DNA of 64,000 nt from Blakeslea trispora (taxonomy: Eukaryota; Mucoromycota; Mucoromycetes; Mucorales; Choanephoraceae). Below are positions 45,546-63,465 of the stretch, piece after piece. The stretch covers positions 62,001-126,000 of the forward strand of contig JAIWNE010000060.1 in NCBI GenBank assembly GCA_025331445.1, in the 5' to 3' direction. The notes under the pieces are model-generated. The model saw only the letters and a list, made by a program, of their open reading frames with translations, was not told where the DNA came from and made no database searches. A program made the translations under genes and the position numbers. How positions within the stretch are numbered: position 1 is the first letter of the stretch; each line of letters begins with the position of its first letter.

Positions 45546-48500
45546 TTACAACTTTTGAACTCTTCGATCGATTTCCTCAGAAAGTTCAGTGACAGATAAG
45601 CTCCAACTCTGTACCATGGTCTTGATATGGTTTGTAGCCACACTTTGATATTCTTTAGTATCTCTTAGAGCAATGATAGGATATTCTGCATCTATCAGAT
45701 CTCTAAAGAGCTTCTTTTGCAATTGGCTTCTGAAAACGTCTTTGCCATTTCTAGTAATTGTCTGGATTTGTTGTAAAGAAGTTTTAACTTGAGTCAAAAG
45801 ACCAGTATAAGCTGCCATCTTTTAAAAGCAAATCAGGTGAGTAAACAAATCTAAGCTACAAAGCAACTTTCTTTGGCCCCCTCCCTCCCCCTCCTAAATT
45901 TTCTTTCTGGGTGAGTCATTATACTCAATACTTACCAGAGGATTAGAACCAGCATTTTCGGCTGCTTTTCGCTTAGCTTCCTTGCTACTTAAGCCGAGTG
46001 CACGACTGATCATTTCAATAACTACTGACCCATAGTTAAATGCCTATGAAGAAAAAAAAATGAGTATCTTTTCTAATTTAGAATATATGAGACCTGTCTT
46101 ATACCTCCAGAGAAGTGGAAATTTGATGGAATGTACTCCAACACAAGTTCTTATCAGAGAAACCGTCAATCTTGCTTACTAAATATCAATGTAAATGACA
46201 ATGATACTTCAAAAACCCCAGTCAAACAAACTTACATTCATCTCTCAAAATAGCGGTAGCCTTCTCGAGTTTTTCAGTTGCGTCCTGATCTTGCTTTACA
46301 AGAACCAAAGCGCTCGTAAGTTCAAGGAAATATCGACTCAACCAAAATTCTGACACGGTCAAATGTGTCTTTATGTGATCTTTATCTAAAAGGGCCTTGA
46401 AGTTTTCTAAGCATGTAGCCAAGTCTCTACCAGATTCTTTGGTCTCACACATAATGTGTAAAAGGGTTAATATGAAAGACATGGTTTGAGCCCAGACACC
46501 ATCTGTAATGGGTGCAGGCTTAGAGGTAGCTTCGGCAGTTGGTTGATCAACAGCATTAAAGTTAATAAACACCTTTCTATCACGATTGTCAGAAAGTAGG
46601 ACATCATCCAATACAAGCTTAGAGACATCTTGTTCTTGAAAGTATTGGATAGCATATTTTGTCTGGAAGGAAGAATGAATGAATTCCAAGCGCAACAATT
46701 CGATGCGAGTGATTGAATGCTGTAAGGAAGTATCAAGACGACGACGAAATTCGATAAATTCTTGAATCTACAACAAGGATGAAACTGGTTTCAGTATTTT
46801 TCTCTCTTTTGACTCCGTGTTGCTTGAACCTTACCTTGGAGAATGTACCATACTGGTATGCCTTAACCAACATTTCTGGTGTCTAAAATAAAAGCAGTGA
46901 GTCGCTGCTCAGTTAAGAACAAATAATTGGATAGAGTATCTAGTTTTACCTCGACTTCATTGCTCTTATAAATAGACAAAGAGTCATACAACAATGTTTC
47001 GAGTTCGCTTGCACAGCCAAGCGAAGCATATCTCTCAGTAAAGTAGTGACTAATCAACAGTGTTAGTCTATATGTTCTTTGGTTCTACCAGCTTGATCTA
47101 CTTGCATCATAGTGTCGAACTGAATCTGCTTAATTTCCATGGACCGATAAATCTCAAAGGGACGTTTATAGACGCCTATATGGGTTTTTTTCCTTTCAGT
47201 TTAGTAACTTTTACTTTCTATTTTTTGTTTTGTATTTACCCAACATAGTATAAATGCGTACTAACAGCAGCTTAATCTGGAAATTATAAACGCTCTTGAG
47301 CAAAGCGGACTCCAATATAGTGATTGCTTGTAGTAGAAACACAGTTTGTTTATGTTGATGATATAAGTCTAATAAAAGGTGAGCCGCCAAAATCACAAAC
47401 TCGTCTCCGTATTGAATTTCTGTCTTCTCCAGTCCTTCACCCAATGGCAAAGCTTGTCGATAAGATTCAAACAAGCTGTTAACAATCTTCATTGCTTCCT
47501 CAATGCTATCGACAGCATGAAGACCGAGGAATCGTTGTATCTTTTGAATGTTGGCCGATTTGTATACATTCTTGATCTGAGAAGACTTGTCAGGAGTGGA
47601 TATGTCAACACTTTCTTCAAGGCGCTTGACAAACTGTTTACATCTCTCTCTGTCAGATTGCAAAAATGAGATATAGGTATGGATATCCTCGAAAACACAA
47701 TTTTTTGATCCAAAACGCTTGAAATAAGAAGCAACATGATCAATCAAAGTAATTTCATCTACCAAGAGAATAAGCAACCTCTCAATCATTTTTTGCTCAT
47801 CGTCTCACCTTGCTTTCCAATCTTGTGCAAGTGATGTTCCAATTCGAGCTCTGCCAAAAAGGGCCCACGCTTCAATACCTTGTTCTTTAATTCAGCAGTC
47901 TGTGAGCGAGCAATGAGCTCTTTGGCTTGCTGAATAACATGATCATCTTGATTTAAAGCGTCTACGGCATCAAAATAAGCTAGCCAATGAAACCAGTCAT
48001 CAGCATTCTCTTCCAAAGCCTTTTGACTCATTTCTATGACCAAATCCCAATGCTGGTTATCACGTAGCAACTCCGACATAATCTGGCTTACTTCAGGATC
48101 TTTCAAAGCTGTTAGACTCAACTTTGTTTTGGATGTTAACAGCTTCAATGCTTCCGATTTTTTGTTTTGGTCCATCAAAATTAACAGGTAAAGACGCATG
48201 TGCTCTACTTGGTCTAGGCGGTTCTCTTCAAGCGCCTTAGCCATCATACGTTCAGCTAATACATAAGAGAGCGGGTTGTTGGCGCCCTGAAGAGCCAATG
48301 ACATGATGGCCCAAAACAAGTATTTGTTCTGTTTGAACAAGCGATGCAACTTGACAGCAGCAGCTTGTTGGCCTTTATAGTCATTGTTGCGTACCATAGC
48401 CATAAACCAATGGTTAGCAAATTCTTCATTTTTGGGCTGTATGTTGGATGCATTTTCGTAAAGCTCGACAATCATGGTATCTATTGTGTTTCGGTTGTTA

Positions 48501-48903
48501 ATTGATGTAGCTCGTCTGCTTCTTCAGTCGGATGCCTTACGTTTGCCAAGCTCTTTCAAGGCCATTGTGATAGCTTGGAGTGTTGGTTCGTCTGTAGGAA
48601 TGACCTTCTTGACTTGTTCACAAATCTCAAGAGCTTCGTCTTCTTTACCAATACGAACAAGTACGAGTGCTTTCAAGGCCTACATTGTGTTATCCAATCT
48701 GCCAACTCATTATTCTACTGTTGTTACCTTGACCAAGGGCCAGTCAGGGTTCTTTTTCAGTAACTTGGTACAAATTTGAAGAGCATTTTTGTTTTGGCCT
48801 TCATCCAAAGCCTCTGTAGTGCAGTTAGCATTGAAGTTCTAGAGAGACGCGTACCAAACATACCATAAAGTGGTCTCAACTTCTTTTCAGTTGTATAGTC
48901 CAT
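45546..48903 (-). CDS. NAA25: NatB auxiliary subunit NAA25/Mdm20
   Basis: Non-catalytic TPR scaffold of the NatB N-terminal acetyltransferase, which anchors Naa20 at ribosomes. Eleven exons: 48903-48864, 48813-48728, 48679-48541, 48480 to 47240 (see below), 47175-46950, 46882-46835, 46767-46236, 46178-46105, 46043-45936 and 45818-45546. TPR-like helices are clear: ALDEGQNKNALQICTKLLKK, DWPLVKALKALVLVRIG, RPFEIYRSMEIKQIQFD, FKALLDKDHIKTHL. Two places break the frame. At 47794-47789 an A6 run before TGA needs one more A to join ETMSKK to MIERLLILL. Near 47070 one base is missing between KEHI and LTLLISHYF. Adding both restores 922 codons in phase. Either the assembly dropped two bases or this copy is damaged. 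Confidence 0.85.
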
Positions 48904-49034
48904 AATAACAAGAAAGGCTACAAAATGTAATTTTGTGTACTTTATTTTGCTTTAAAAAAAATGGAGTTTGAAAGCTATTCAAAGCCACTGATTAACAGGC
49001 ATATGCATTTCAATTGTAAATTCCATGTATGGTA
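48904..49034. promoter_or_regulatory. NAA25 5' flank / 3' flank of the F-box gene
   Basis: Only 131 bp separate the NAA25 start from the stop of the upstream F-box gene, so the NAA25 promoter and the other gene's poly(A) signals must share this AT-rich spacer or overlap coding sequence. Confidence 0.4.
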
Positions 49035-53773
<4,739 letters not shown>

Positions 53774-55377
53774 GGAAGAATAAAGACAACGAAATAGAAA
53801 AAAAAAAGTAAAAAAAAAAATGAAAGGCTTTGTAGATTCTACAATATTTTTTAAAGGAGCGACATATGAATTATTAGGATGTGACATGATTGGATCGTTT
53901 GTGCTTAATGCTATATCTTCTTTCTTTCTCGTGTCTTTCAAAACCGCGTATTGTGAAGAAAAGAAAACGATGACTGATATTATTGAGAGTGAATGGCTTG
54001 AGGATTTTGGCTGCAAAACAACAACTCTCTCATTTAAGAAAGAGTGCACAACAGATCTATGGCTTTAAATAGAGCTGTGACTCTATATGAGCAACTGTTG
54101 AGCATAATTGCATATAAAAAGCATTCAGTCATTCAAAATAATGGAATACTAGACTTGTTTATGTCAAAGAGAAGATTTGAATAAAATGATTGGTTATTTT
54201 TAGTTAATTTTCGGAGAGTCGACAAAAATACTCATGAATTAACATAATTAATTTCGTAAATTGACCTTTGAAAAGACAAAGGCATTGTTGAAAGTAATAA
54301 ATCATTTGTAGTCAAATTCGAATTCATCTGTAACAATTTACGAAATCCTTACTATGCATTTTCGAATTATCTTTGCACCGTTCTTGAGTACTTTTGCTGA
54401 CTCTTTGAAATCTAACTAAAACACTAGTAAATACCAATAAAACCTTGTACTTTACAAATATGTATATACATGCTTGTTCATGTTTAATCATTCTCAGTAA
54501 CTTTTCTTTGTGTCTAAATATTTATGTTTTTACTAAATGGATAAATCCTAAGAAATCCCACAAAAGAAATTTCTTTGTTTCTATCCAACAATCCTTTAAC
54601 AGCCTTTATTGTCTGATAAATCAATCTAGCAAATAAGGCGTTTTGAAAACAATGCATCTTATTGTCATGAAAAAATCTAATTATGTGCTTAACTACTTGT
54701 TGAAAGTTCAACCATACCGTCAAGCTTTAAACGTGTTTAATTAACAAGTATTTTCACCAACTAGAATTGTTTCGGCAAAGTAATGCATATGAACTTGTAT
54801 ACGGTTTTCGCATGATAAAAGCGAATAGCATGATATTTACTCTCAGTTTAGGCATTAAAGCACAGATTGCAGCATGTTCGAATTGACAGTTCAGCTTGTC
54901 ATTCTTATTGATTGTGATGCATCCATAGAATCTATAGGCTCGTTACTATCAAGAGTATGTAAATAACTGCAGTTAAGAGATAAATCTGTGTTTACTAGGA
55001 AATCTAGCTTAATGTGTCTTGATCAGAATTCGAACAAGGCTCATTACATAACTAGTGGAACATGCTGGGTCTTTTTTTTTGGGGGAATAAAATGCTTTTA
55101 TGGTTACAGTGTATCTTGATGACAAACAACTCTTCAGGATGAAGTCATTCCTTTTCTTTTTTTTTGTTTCGCTAAACAAACTCATGGTAGTAAAGCTGTT
55201 GTTTATTTTAATTAGTAGGTATAGGTTTTGGTTCCATCTGTAAAGGCTGTATGTTCAAGAATCATTATTGTTAAAAAGAAGAAGAAATAATGCTATATAA
55301 TTACAGAAATTAAAGGGTATGTTGTTTTTTGTTGAAGAATATGTTATTGCTTCTCTACATCGGCTTGTTTAGATTAA
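53774..55377. other. Intergenic, no gene recognised
   Basis: 1.6 kb with the F-box gene promoter at its left end and the 3' UTR of the DUF1206 gene at its right end. The middle is AT-rich without recognisable repeats or coding signal. Confidence 0.5.
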
Positions 55378-56881
55378 CTACTTTTTTTTAAAGAAGTTGG
55401 GAATCCATGAGGATTTGTCTGGATTAGACTGCTTTTCTGAATTGACTTTCTTAGACTGGTTATCAGCCTTAAGAAAACGAGGTGGCCATGATAACTTTGA
55501 AGTTCTCCAGTCATCCAAATCAGAGGGCTTCTCGGAATGCGTTTGATTGTTTTGCTTATTTATCTGCTTTTTGCTATGTTTGCGAGGGTTTGTAATACTG
55601 CTACCTTCACCACTGTTTTCACTATCATCTTCGCTACTAGAATCTTCAGGATGCACAACTTCTTGAGTGTAATACTCATGTCGTGTAGGAGGAGGTGTAG
55701 GAAAGTATTTATAGTATGCATTCAACACAGCAAAGAGGGCATAAATCACCAGACTCAATCCGAGAACAACCATAAAGAATCGACCACCACCTGTAGTAGC
55801 TAGCTTGTTGACAGCAGCAGCCACCATATTCTTTTCTCCAGACTCATTGTCTTTCGCAAGAGAGTCCCAAAAGAAGCCAGACATAGTACCAAACAATGCA
55901 GCTCGTCCACCAAAGCCAATGCGCCCCAATAGATGAATGATGAAGGCCTCCCATTTTCTGGCGCCAGGTTCGCTTGTCTTTAAGTCTTGAATAAAGTTTC
56001 CAGTAACAGCATTAATTATCTGAGTAGTAAAGGCAATCAAGAAGGCAATGCCCAACAAGCCAATTCCCGCTCTACCAAGAGTAGAACCAGTCCAAGAGGC
56101 AGGAAATGTTTTACTTGAAGCACTGGCCTGTTGCTCTTCAGATGTCTGAAAGATCATTCTGATAACATAGTAAGCATAAGCAGTATAGACTAATCCACTA
56201 ACAAAAGGTGATAGACGGTATCTGAAAAAGTTCTTTTTTTTGCTAAAGCTGGCATCACTCCCTTGACCTGTGATAGCTTCCCACATTCTGAGATAATGAT
56301 GATGAGTCAATGATAAAAGAAGTTGAGCGAAATCATTACCTCCATATGATGTATAACACCAAGCCTACAGCCATCACAATCAGAATAGTTCTGCCAATCG
56401 TGGGGATTCCTCCAAGTAATAAAAATGCTCCCTAATGTCATCATTAATACGCATTGAACTTTTCTTGTGTTTCTAGGAGAGAATTTACTTGAGGAGATTC
56501 ATTTTGAGAACTTCCATTTGGTGTCCAAGCACCCGTAACGTTGCTGATCGTCAATACGCCAATACAGCCATAAACAACACCTTTAGCAATAAAGCCCGCT
56601 CTGCCTATCCACTTGACATAATTCTCATGCTTTTTTCGAACACCACCTTGATAGAAATGCAATTCGCTGTCCGATGAATGATTGTCTGTAAGCTGGGGTG
56701 GAGCTGAAATGGCAGATCGATCTGCTTTTGCCGAGGTCAATTGAGGACTGTTGGATGGCTTTCCATGCACAGATTTTGACATTTTACTCTTAAAAAAGCT
56801 TCTGTCATTTACTGGCTGATTTGTCAATGCATTTTCTTCGTCATGTGACTTTTTTCTTTTTGAAAAAAGTCCTTCAAACAT
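55378..56881 (-). CDS. DUF1206 membrane protein
   Basis: Exons 56881-56489, 56431-56340 and 56287-55378 give 464 codons. After about 85 polar residues come three repeated two-helix units of DUF1206 type. Unit 1: IGRAGFIAKGVVYGCIGVLT with a partner helix ending VGLVLYIIWRMWEA. Unit 2: LSPFVSGLVYTAYAYYVIRM with LLGIAFLIAFTTQIINA. Unit 3: LLGRIGFGGRAALFGTMSGF with FMVVLGLSLVIYALFAVLNA. A charged tail of about 110 residues (PEDSSSEDDSENS) follows. DUF1206 is, to my knowledge, mainly bacterial, with unknown function; its presence with introns in a fungus points to an old acquisition or an under-sampled eukaryotic branch. Likely plasma- or organelle-membrane located. Confidence 0.82.
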
Positions 56882-57650
56882 AGGGATATAATTGATTTAA
56901 AAAAGGTATAGGAGGAGGGGTTAAAGAGAGAAACAAAAGGAGTTGAAAACAATGAATTCGGTTCCTTTTTGAATTATAAGCTTCCCAATTAAAGTATCTT
57001 GATTTCATCAGCATGACGTAAATAATGTCCCGTTTTGGAAAATTGATCAGCGTAAAAGAAGAACTCTCTGGTATTTTGTCTTTTTCAGGTGTTTCCATCA
57101 AGTCTGTAACCGTGACTAGCCTTTTTCTGTATAAATAGCATCTCATTTTCCTCAATAAAGAGTGGATCATCTCACTTAAAAAATAAAATAACACTTTACT
57201 TTATCGTTTTACTTTTCTTTTCTTATCTTTTTATCTTTCAGAACTCGTATTTGCCTGCCCGGAAATAACTTGTTCTTCTTTTGTATTGACAATAATATCT
57301 CTTGATAATTCTACTTATCTCACGATTAACTGCGTTATCTTAAATAAAATATTGTTGTTTGGGACCTCTCGAATTTAATTTCGTTTACTAAAGTCCTCAC
57401 CCTAAAAATCATATATATATATATATATCGAATATCTTTGAACTTTAATCGGTTCTTAGGCGATATCTTTGTAGCCAAACTAGTTTTAATAAGCCCTTGA
57501 ACTCTACGCGTGTTCTTTACCAAAGCCTTAAAACTATCATTTTGTATAGACTTTACATCGCTAAAGCGCAACTAAGTCTTATAATTCAATATCTTTCTCT
57601 TTAAACTCCTATTAAAACCTCTTCTCACTACCGAAAACTCACAAGTCATA
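56882..57650. other. Intergenic, DUF1206 promoter side
   Basis: No gene. Contains an (AT)n run at about 57411-57428. Confidence 0.5.
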
Positions 57651-57891
57651 CAGTCAGGCTTATTATGGAAATTGGCGTCTTCTAAAAAATAATTGGCCGA
57701 AAGTCAAAAATGATGGCGGACTTGACATATCTGAAAAACTCCGGTTTTAAAAATTGATTTAATTGGCTAACATGATCCAATTAAATTAATATTTAAGACC
57801 GGTCTTTCAAAGTAAATCTCAGCTCTACTAGCTTTTGGTTTTTCTGAAAAAATTATTTTTTAGAAAACGCCAATTTCCAAAAGCCTGACTG
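57651..57891. mobile_element. Tc1/mariner-type MITE, 241 bp
   Basis: Ends begin CAGTCAGGCTT on both strands and continue as inverted repeats (TGGAAATTGGCGT..TCTAAAAAATAATT) for about 42 bp. The left arm carries a 3-4-base insertion. Flanking TA pairs (57649-57650 and 57892-57893) are the target duplication. No coding capacity. Confidence 0.88.
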
Positions 57892-58274
57892 TACACGACC
57901 TTATGAAAGTAGTCGGAGATCTACTGTTAAACATCCATATGAATGATTAGTACAATACACTATCTCAAAAGCCGTAAAATAACAGCACCAAAACTTAGTA
58001 AGCCTTGATATCGCTTTTAGCTTGACTCCACATAGATTGTTTAGGACTCTTTGCTATTTAGCAAAGTACACAAAGAAGCCTTAGAAAACTTATTTTTGCT
58101 CCTAGTGAATTCATCTCTCATTTCAATTCATCCTATAGTTCAAGCAAACTAAACTTATTATAGATGACAAGAGAAAGAAAGACCCCATTTAACTTTATAA
58201 ACACTTGGCAGAGGAGAGGAAACGAAAAATACATATATTAATAATAATAAGTGAAGTCAGAGAGAGAGATGCAA
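57892..58274. other. Spacer between MITE and importin gene
   Basis: AT-rich; the right part is probably the 3' UTR of the importin gene. Nothing else seen. Confidence 0.5.
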
Positions 58275-61200
58275 TTAGTGATTGCCAGGAACAGGGGCAG
58301 GTGCAGTACGGTGTTGTTCAGCAGTAGATAAGACGGTCATAATTTGTGCTTGTTGCTCGGCATTCAAATCCTTTGTCAATAGGGTATAAGAAGCACTGTT
58401 GTTTTGTTGGAGGCTTCTGAAAACTTGTTCGAATTTAATATAAGGGTCTACTTCGTCTAAGGGTGATTCAAACAAGATTTCTTCTTCCATTTCTTCTTCA
58501 TCTTCTTCAAGGTCGCTGTAACCTTCTGCATGGGATGCTGCTTGGCTAGCAAGGTATTCAATATATTCATTGTCTTCATCGGGAATATCTTCATCTTCAG
58601 CACCTTCTTCAAGCTCATCTTCATCGCCACTAGCACCATCAAAGTTACTGAATTCGTCTTCACCGCCAAAGTCATCAAAATCACCATATAACTTCTCCAT
58701 GTTTTCACGGTTCTCCATAGCTTTAGGGAGAGTTTGGAAGACCTGGATTAAGCAAGCCAAGATCTGAGACCAACCAGCTTGAAGAGAGGCAGGTACCATA
58801 TCGGCAGGCAGCTCCAAAAGGGCACAGAGAGCAACAATCACAAGCTTCTTATCGTGAACACGAGAGAACTTGCTAAGAGTATTAAACCAGAGGGTGAAGA
58901 AACCTTGAGTCCAGTTGTTTTCTTCCAAGAGTCTAAGTGTGAGAGCAGGATTGTAGTAGATACAGTTGACAACGACTTCAATACAGTGAACCTTGAACTC
59001 AGTGGTCTTCATAGAACCTGTAAAGATATATTGGAAGGCCAAGTTGAGGAAAGGAGCAACACACATATCAACGTGACCACGGCAGTTCAACAAGACAGAC
59101 TCCATCAGCTTACAAGCACAGATACGATCATTTTCGCCAACACGGTCACTCTTCATCACAGTGTCAATGATATCAAACATTAAGCGTTGAACATGTTCGT
59201 TGGAAACAAACACGTCCTTACCGTAAGAAATATAATTATCAAGAGGAGGCAACATTTCTTCCATGTAATCAATACCGCTATCCTTGAAAGCAGCATAGAT
59301 CATTTCAAATACACTCCACATAGTGGGTGTGACACGCTTAGAGGAGAAAGTGCAAGAGTCGATGATTTCGAAAATTTCGTCATACAGATCCATAATTCTG
59401 TTTTCAAGTGTATAGGTAATGACAGGCAAGAGAGCGTTTTCCAATTGTTGTAAAACTTCAGGAGTACTTTCGAGACTGAGAATCAATGTACCAATGGTCT
59501 TGAGGACACCCATGGCAGCCATGGTCTTGTCACTCAATTCATCGATATCACCATTGAAATCGTCGTCATCAGCACTTTGCAAGGTGTTGTTTTGGTTCAA
59601 TTCTTCCATAATACGTAAGAAAGTATCACGTAACTGAGTACAAAGTTGAACAGCAAAAGGTGTCAATTGCTCAGCAAATACTTCAACAAACTCTTCCATC
59701 ACATTAGCCAAAGTGTCGATATCAATTTCGTTTGTCAAGTTAAGCAATTCTTGCATGATAAAAGGCAAGTTGGGAGCCATTGCATTGCGAACGCTTTCGT
59801 GACGGATCAGAGGTTGAAGGGCAAGGCAAGATTGAACACGGACAGGCAATTCGGTATCGCGAATACAGTCGGTCAAGGACTGGTACAAATTGGCCAAGTT
59901 TTGTTCGTTGCTGAAATCCAAATCGCTAAAGTGTCTAGTCAAGTCACAAGCACGAGCTCTCAAGAAAGGATACTTGCTCTTGAATTCAGGAAGAACATGA
60001 GTGACAAAGAAAGGCTCCATCATGCTGGCAACAGGAGACTTCTTTTGAAGAACTTGGTATGCAAGACCACCAATCATGGCGAGAGCACCGTCCTTTTCCT
60101 TGGGGTTCTTTTGATCCTCGGGAGCCTCGAGATACTTGTTGAGGATACTGTTGACAAAGTTCAAGATTCCCATAAAAGTGTGCTTCTTACGATCACGAGC
60201 CAAATCAATCAAGAAGTTCATGGCATTCGTTTGAGGAGAGTGGAAATCTTCTAAAGGATCAACCTTTTTGTGAACAAACTCAACAGGGTCTTCATCCCAC
60301 AATTCTTGGTCTTCTTCAGAGTAGCAGAGTTGAGGGAAGATGAAATGAGCAACCAAAGTCTCAAAGTGAGGCTTCAACAGTTGCCAGGTAGTTTTGTTCT
60401 TGACACAATCAGCAAAGAAAGAGGAAGTCAAAGCCAAACATTTGCTAGGGATCCAAATTTCCTTCTTAATCCATAGCTCAACTTGCCCCAAATAAGCTTG
60501 GAGGATGTTGGGAGCAAAGTTAGCAGCAAATTGCTTGGCAAAAGCATTGTATTCAGGAGTACTACGGGGCATGGTAGCAGGATTGCCATATCTAGAAAAG
60601 AGACGGTTCAAACAGTGGTAAGCCCACTTCTTTGTCTTCCACCAAGGGTATCTGTCGCGTTCATCAGCATCAGTAGGCAAGGCTTCATTTGGAATTTTCT
60701 TTTCAATCAATTGCAAAAACAAAGTGCCCCAAGGAACAAGAGAGGCAGGGTCTTGTAGGGTTTTAGGCAGCTCAGCTTGGATGGCAGCGTGATAAATTTT
60801 CAAGGAAAGCTTCAACATCTCAGCTGCTTCAATGCTGTCATTGGAAATAAGATTGGAACTGATATTTTGAATAGCAGGGAAAGTCAACTTGACCAATTGT
60901 CTGAAAGGTTCGCGCTTGCTACCAGTCTTCCATCTAAAAAAAAAAGTACCTATTTAGTGACCCTTTGTTCTCTCTCTTGTTTCTATCTGTATAGTTCCGG
61001 ATACAACTTACTGATAAACCTTGACAACTTCACGCAAAGCCAACAAGCCAACATAGACCAAACGAAAATCGCTGGATGTTAAAAGTCTCTCGAGTTCACT
61101 AACAAAGTTAGGCCAGTTGTCGGGAAAATCGTTGGTTAGGATAGTGTTTAAAGTTGAAGTCAATTGCACTCTAAAATCAAATAAAGAAGAAACAAAAAGT

Positions 61201-61760
61201 TAGTTTTTCCCCACTGAAATAACACCATCCAAGCGAAGCTGTAGGCATACAGACAATCAAATAGATGGCTATCTTTGTCCGTTCTCACCCTTCGCTTCTT
61301 CTTGATGGCAAAATGAAAGGAGTACTTACTGAACTTGATTAGGGGCTGTGACAAGAGCTTGAAGAATAGTTTGCTTGACCATATTTCGGTCTTCGTTGTT
61401 GATAGGAACAACAGATTCACGTTCACCATCCCATGCTTTGTTCAGGCGATTCTTGAAATAAATAGCAGCTAAAGAAATACAAGAGTTTGTTGATATTAGT
61501 TTTCAAACAAAAAAACTGACAGCAGCCTTTTTACTCACCAGCCTGACGAGCACCAAGCTCGAGCTCTTCAGAAGCCAAGACTTGTAAGACAAGAGGCAAG
61601 AAGCCATTGTTGGATTCAATCTAAGATACAGATATGAGTATCTGAACTCTTGCCATCTATCCAAACTCACATTTCTAATATTCAATTCAGCCTGCTTGTG
61701 AACATTAGGATCAGGGTGATAAGTAGCAACAAATAACTGATAGACTGTGTTCTGATCCAT
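58275..61760 (-). CDS. Importin-7/8-type karyopherin (Nmd5/Sxm1-like)
   Basis: HEAT-repeat nuclear import receptor of the importin-beta superfamily. Exons 61760-61671, 61620-61539, 61468-61330, 61170-61012 and 60933-58275 give 1042 codons in phase. The N-terminal Ran-binding importin-beta domain reads DQNTVYQLFVATYHPDPNVH then KQAELNIRN, followed by GARQAGAAIYFKNRLNKAWD. HEAT repeats fill the middle (PYPWW-like RYPWWKTKKWAYHCLNRLF, YPFLRARACDLTRHF, PVRVQSCLALQPLI). The acidic C-terminal loop (GGEDEFSNFDGASGDEDELE) is typical of importin-7/8. Cargo in yeast and animals includes ribosomal proteins, histones and kinases. Which of Nmd5 or Sxm1 it matches cannot be decided by eye; fungi of this group may have a single gene. 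Confidence 0.93.
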
Positions 61761-63465
61761 CTCGATGAATCACTCTTTTAGCAAAGAATAAGAAGAGGAA
61801 AACTAGAAAAAAAAAAAAGAGGTACGAAAAAAAAAAAGTTTTTTGAAATGGTGACGGCTCTTTTAAGATTTTTTGGAGCTTAAATGGTATCACATATAAC
61901 TGTAACTTTGTTAGGAACAATGACTTAGCAGCAAACTCCGCTATTCTTGTTAAATGGCGGGGCTGCTGTGGGAGTTTAAGAGCTTCAGCCTCAACTTCAA
62001 CTCTAATTGGATGATTAGATTCAATAGAATAGATTATTTTGAACGGCTTTTGAAACTGTTTCTGCTTTTATGAATTCTGGCTTTTTTGAGCGAAAGGAGA
62101 ATGTGGCTCCTTGATCATTTTACTTCTTTCAGTTTTAATGAAAAAGATATCTAGAATACAAAGCAAAGCGGAATTCACTAGCCGCTTCGAGTCTAACAAT
62201 TTATCAATATTAGCTGCTTTTGATTCTACTCGCGTTAACAATATTTCTCAACAGAAGCAACAGTTAACCTGTTAGTGGAAAAGTTTATGCGAGACATTCT
62301 GTACTAATGCTTGTTTTTTATATCTGTCGTATTTCTTTTTGTACTATAGAATTCTGCCAATGTTTCCGAAAACAAGTGAGCTTCTGATCTTGCAATTAAA
62401 CTAGATGATATTCTGGAGTAGATCATAGACGATCGAAACTATGATGAGGATGGCATCGAAGAAAACAATTTAGATAACAAAGATGAATAATTTACTTTTG
62501 ATAGTCTCCCTGAAGATAGGTTCTTCATTTCTTATGTAAGAAATTCACAACAAATTGTACCGAGAACATTACTCTTTTGAGTATGCACTATGCACTTTCT
62601 GGAAAAGATGTCAAGAAGAAAGGAAAAGAAGTGCAAAGAAGAATCGCTTGATGATGGTGACCTTAAAAATCCGAGGTCATCTAAGATACAATGTTGGTTC
62701 GAAACAAGATCGGCATTCAAAATGAACTATTGTCTGTTTCTTTCTTTTTTAAGGATTACAGCTCATAAAGTTTGCATACAGAGTTCAAATCGGATGTTCA
62801 CTAAAATGTGCAACATAGCATATGAATACGTAATAACGAGAGAATAATACGTAACTTTGTTTAGATAGACTTATGGTGTCTAAGTGTAACTGAATGGCAA
62901 GAGACACAAAGACAATTTTTGTCCCACTTATGCATACAGTTGATCGACAAGTATAATGTGTAAACTTTCCTCCGAATCAAATCCAGATGCTTTGTATTTC
63001 TCAAAGACAATCGTAAAAGGTGCCCAGAAATACAGAAATTTGGTTTTATACTTTGCCAAAGAAGATGAAATGAAAAACTCTAAACTTCATTATGCTGAGA
63101 GGGTAATGAGGTTCTTCCAAATATGCTCACAAAATCAATAACAATGGCATGATCAAAATCAAAAAAAAAAAAAGTCCTCCATGTTTCTGTTGAACTCACC
63201 ATAGAATTTCATAAAGCCCGATATTAACATGTTCTTAGTATACTTGAATAAAAAGAAAAACTCCCTAGGCGTTTCAATGTATATATATATATTTATCAAA
63301 TGTTAAATTGGGAGGCAAGTCCAGTTCAGTCCTATTTTTGAGCAATTTAGCCTCACACAATCGTCCAAAATTGTTTGAAAGAGTAGGTGCTTTTAAACAT
63401 CCGGCAAACTGAGAGTGAAAGCACAACAATTTCTTTCCTTTTCTTTTCCTTTCTCAGTTTTGATC
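61761..63465. other. Intergenic between two divergent genes
   Basis: Should hold the promoters of the importin (left) and phospholipase D-like (right) genes. Purine/A-runs lie at 61806-61838 and C/T-runs just before 63466. The middle has no recognisable gene, although short frames exist at 62590-62847 and 62956-63141. Confidence 0.5.

Noticed and set aside
47786..47815. A 28-bp intron to explain the first NAA25 frame break
   Set aside because: Its phase does not fit the downstream frame, whereas one extra A in the A6 run fits exactly.
59646..60758. Plus-strand open frames of up to 202 codons
   Set aside because: Antisense to the long importin exon and without recognisable domains.
62590..63141. 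Short plus-strand frames between the importin and phospholipase genes
   Set aside because: No start context, splice-linked continuation or recognisable motif.
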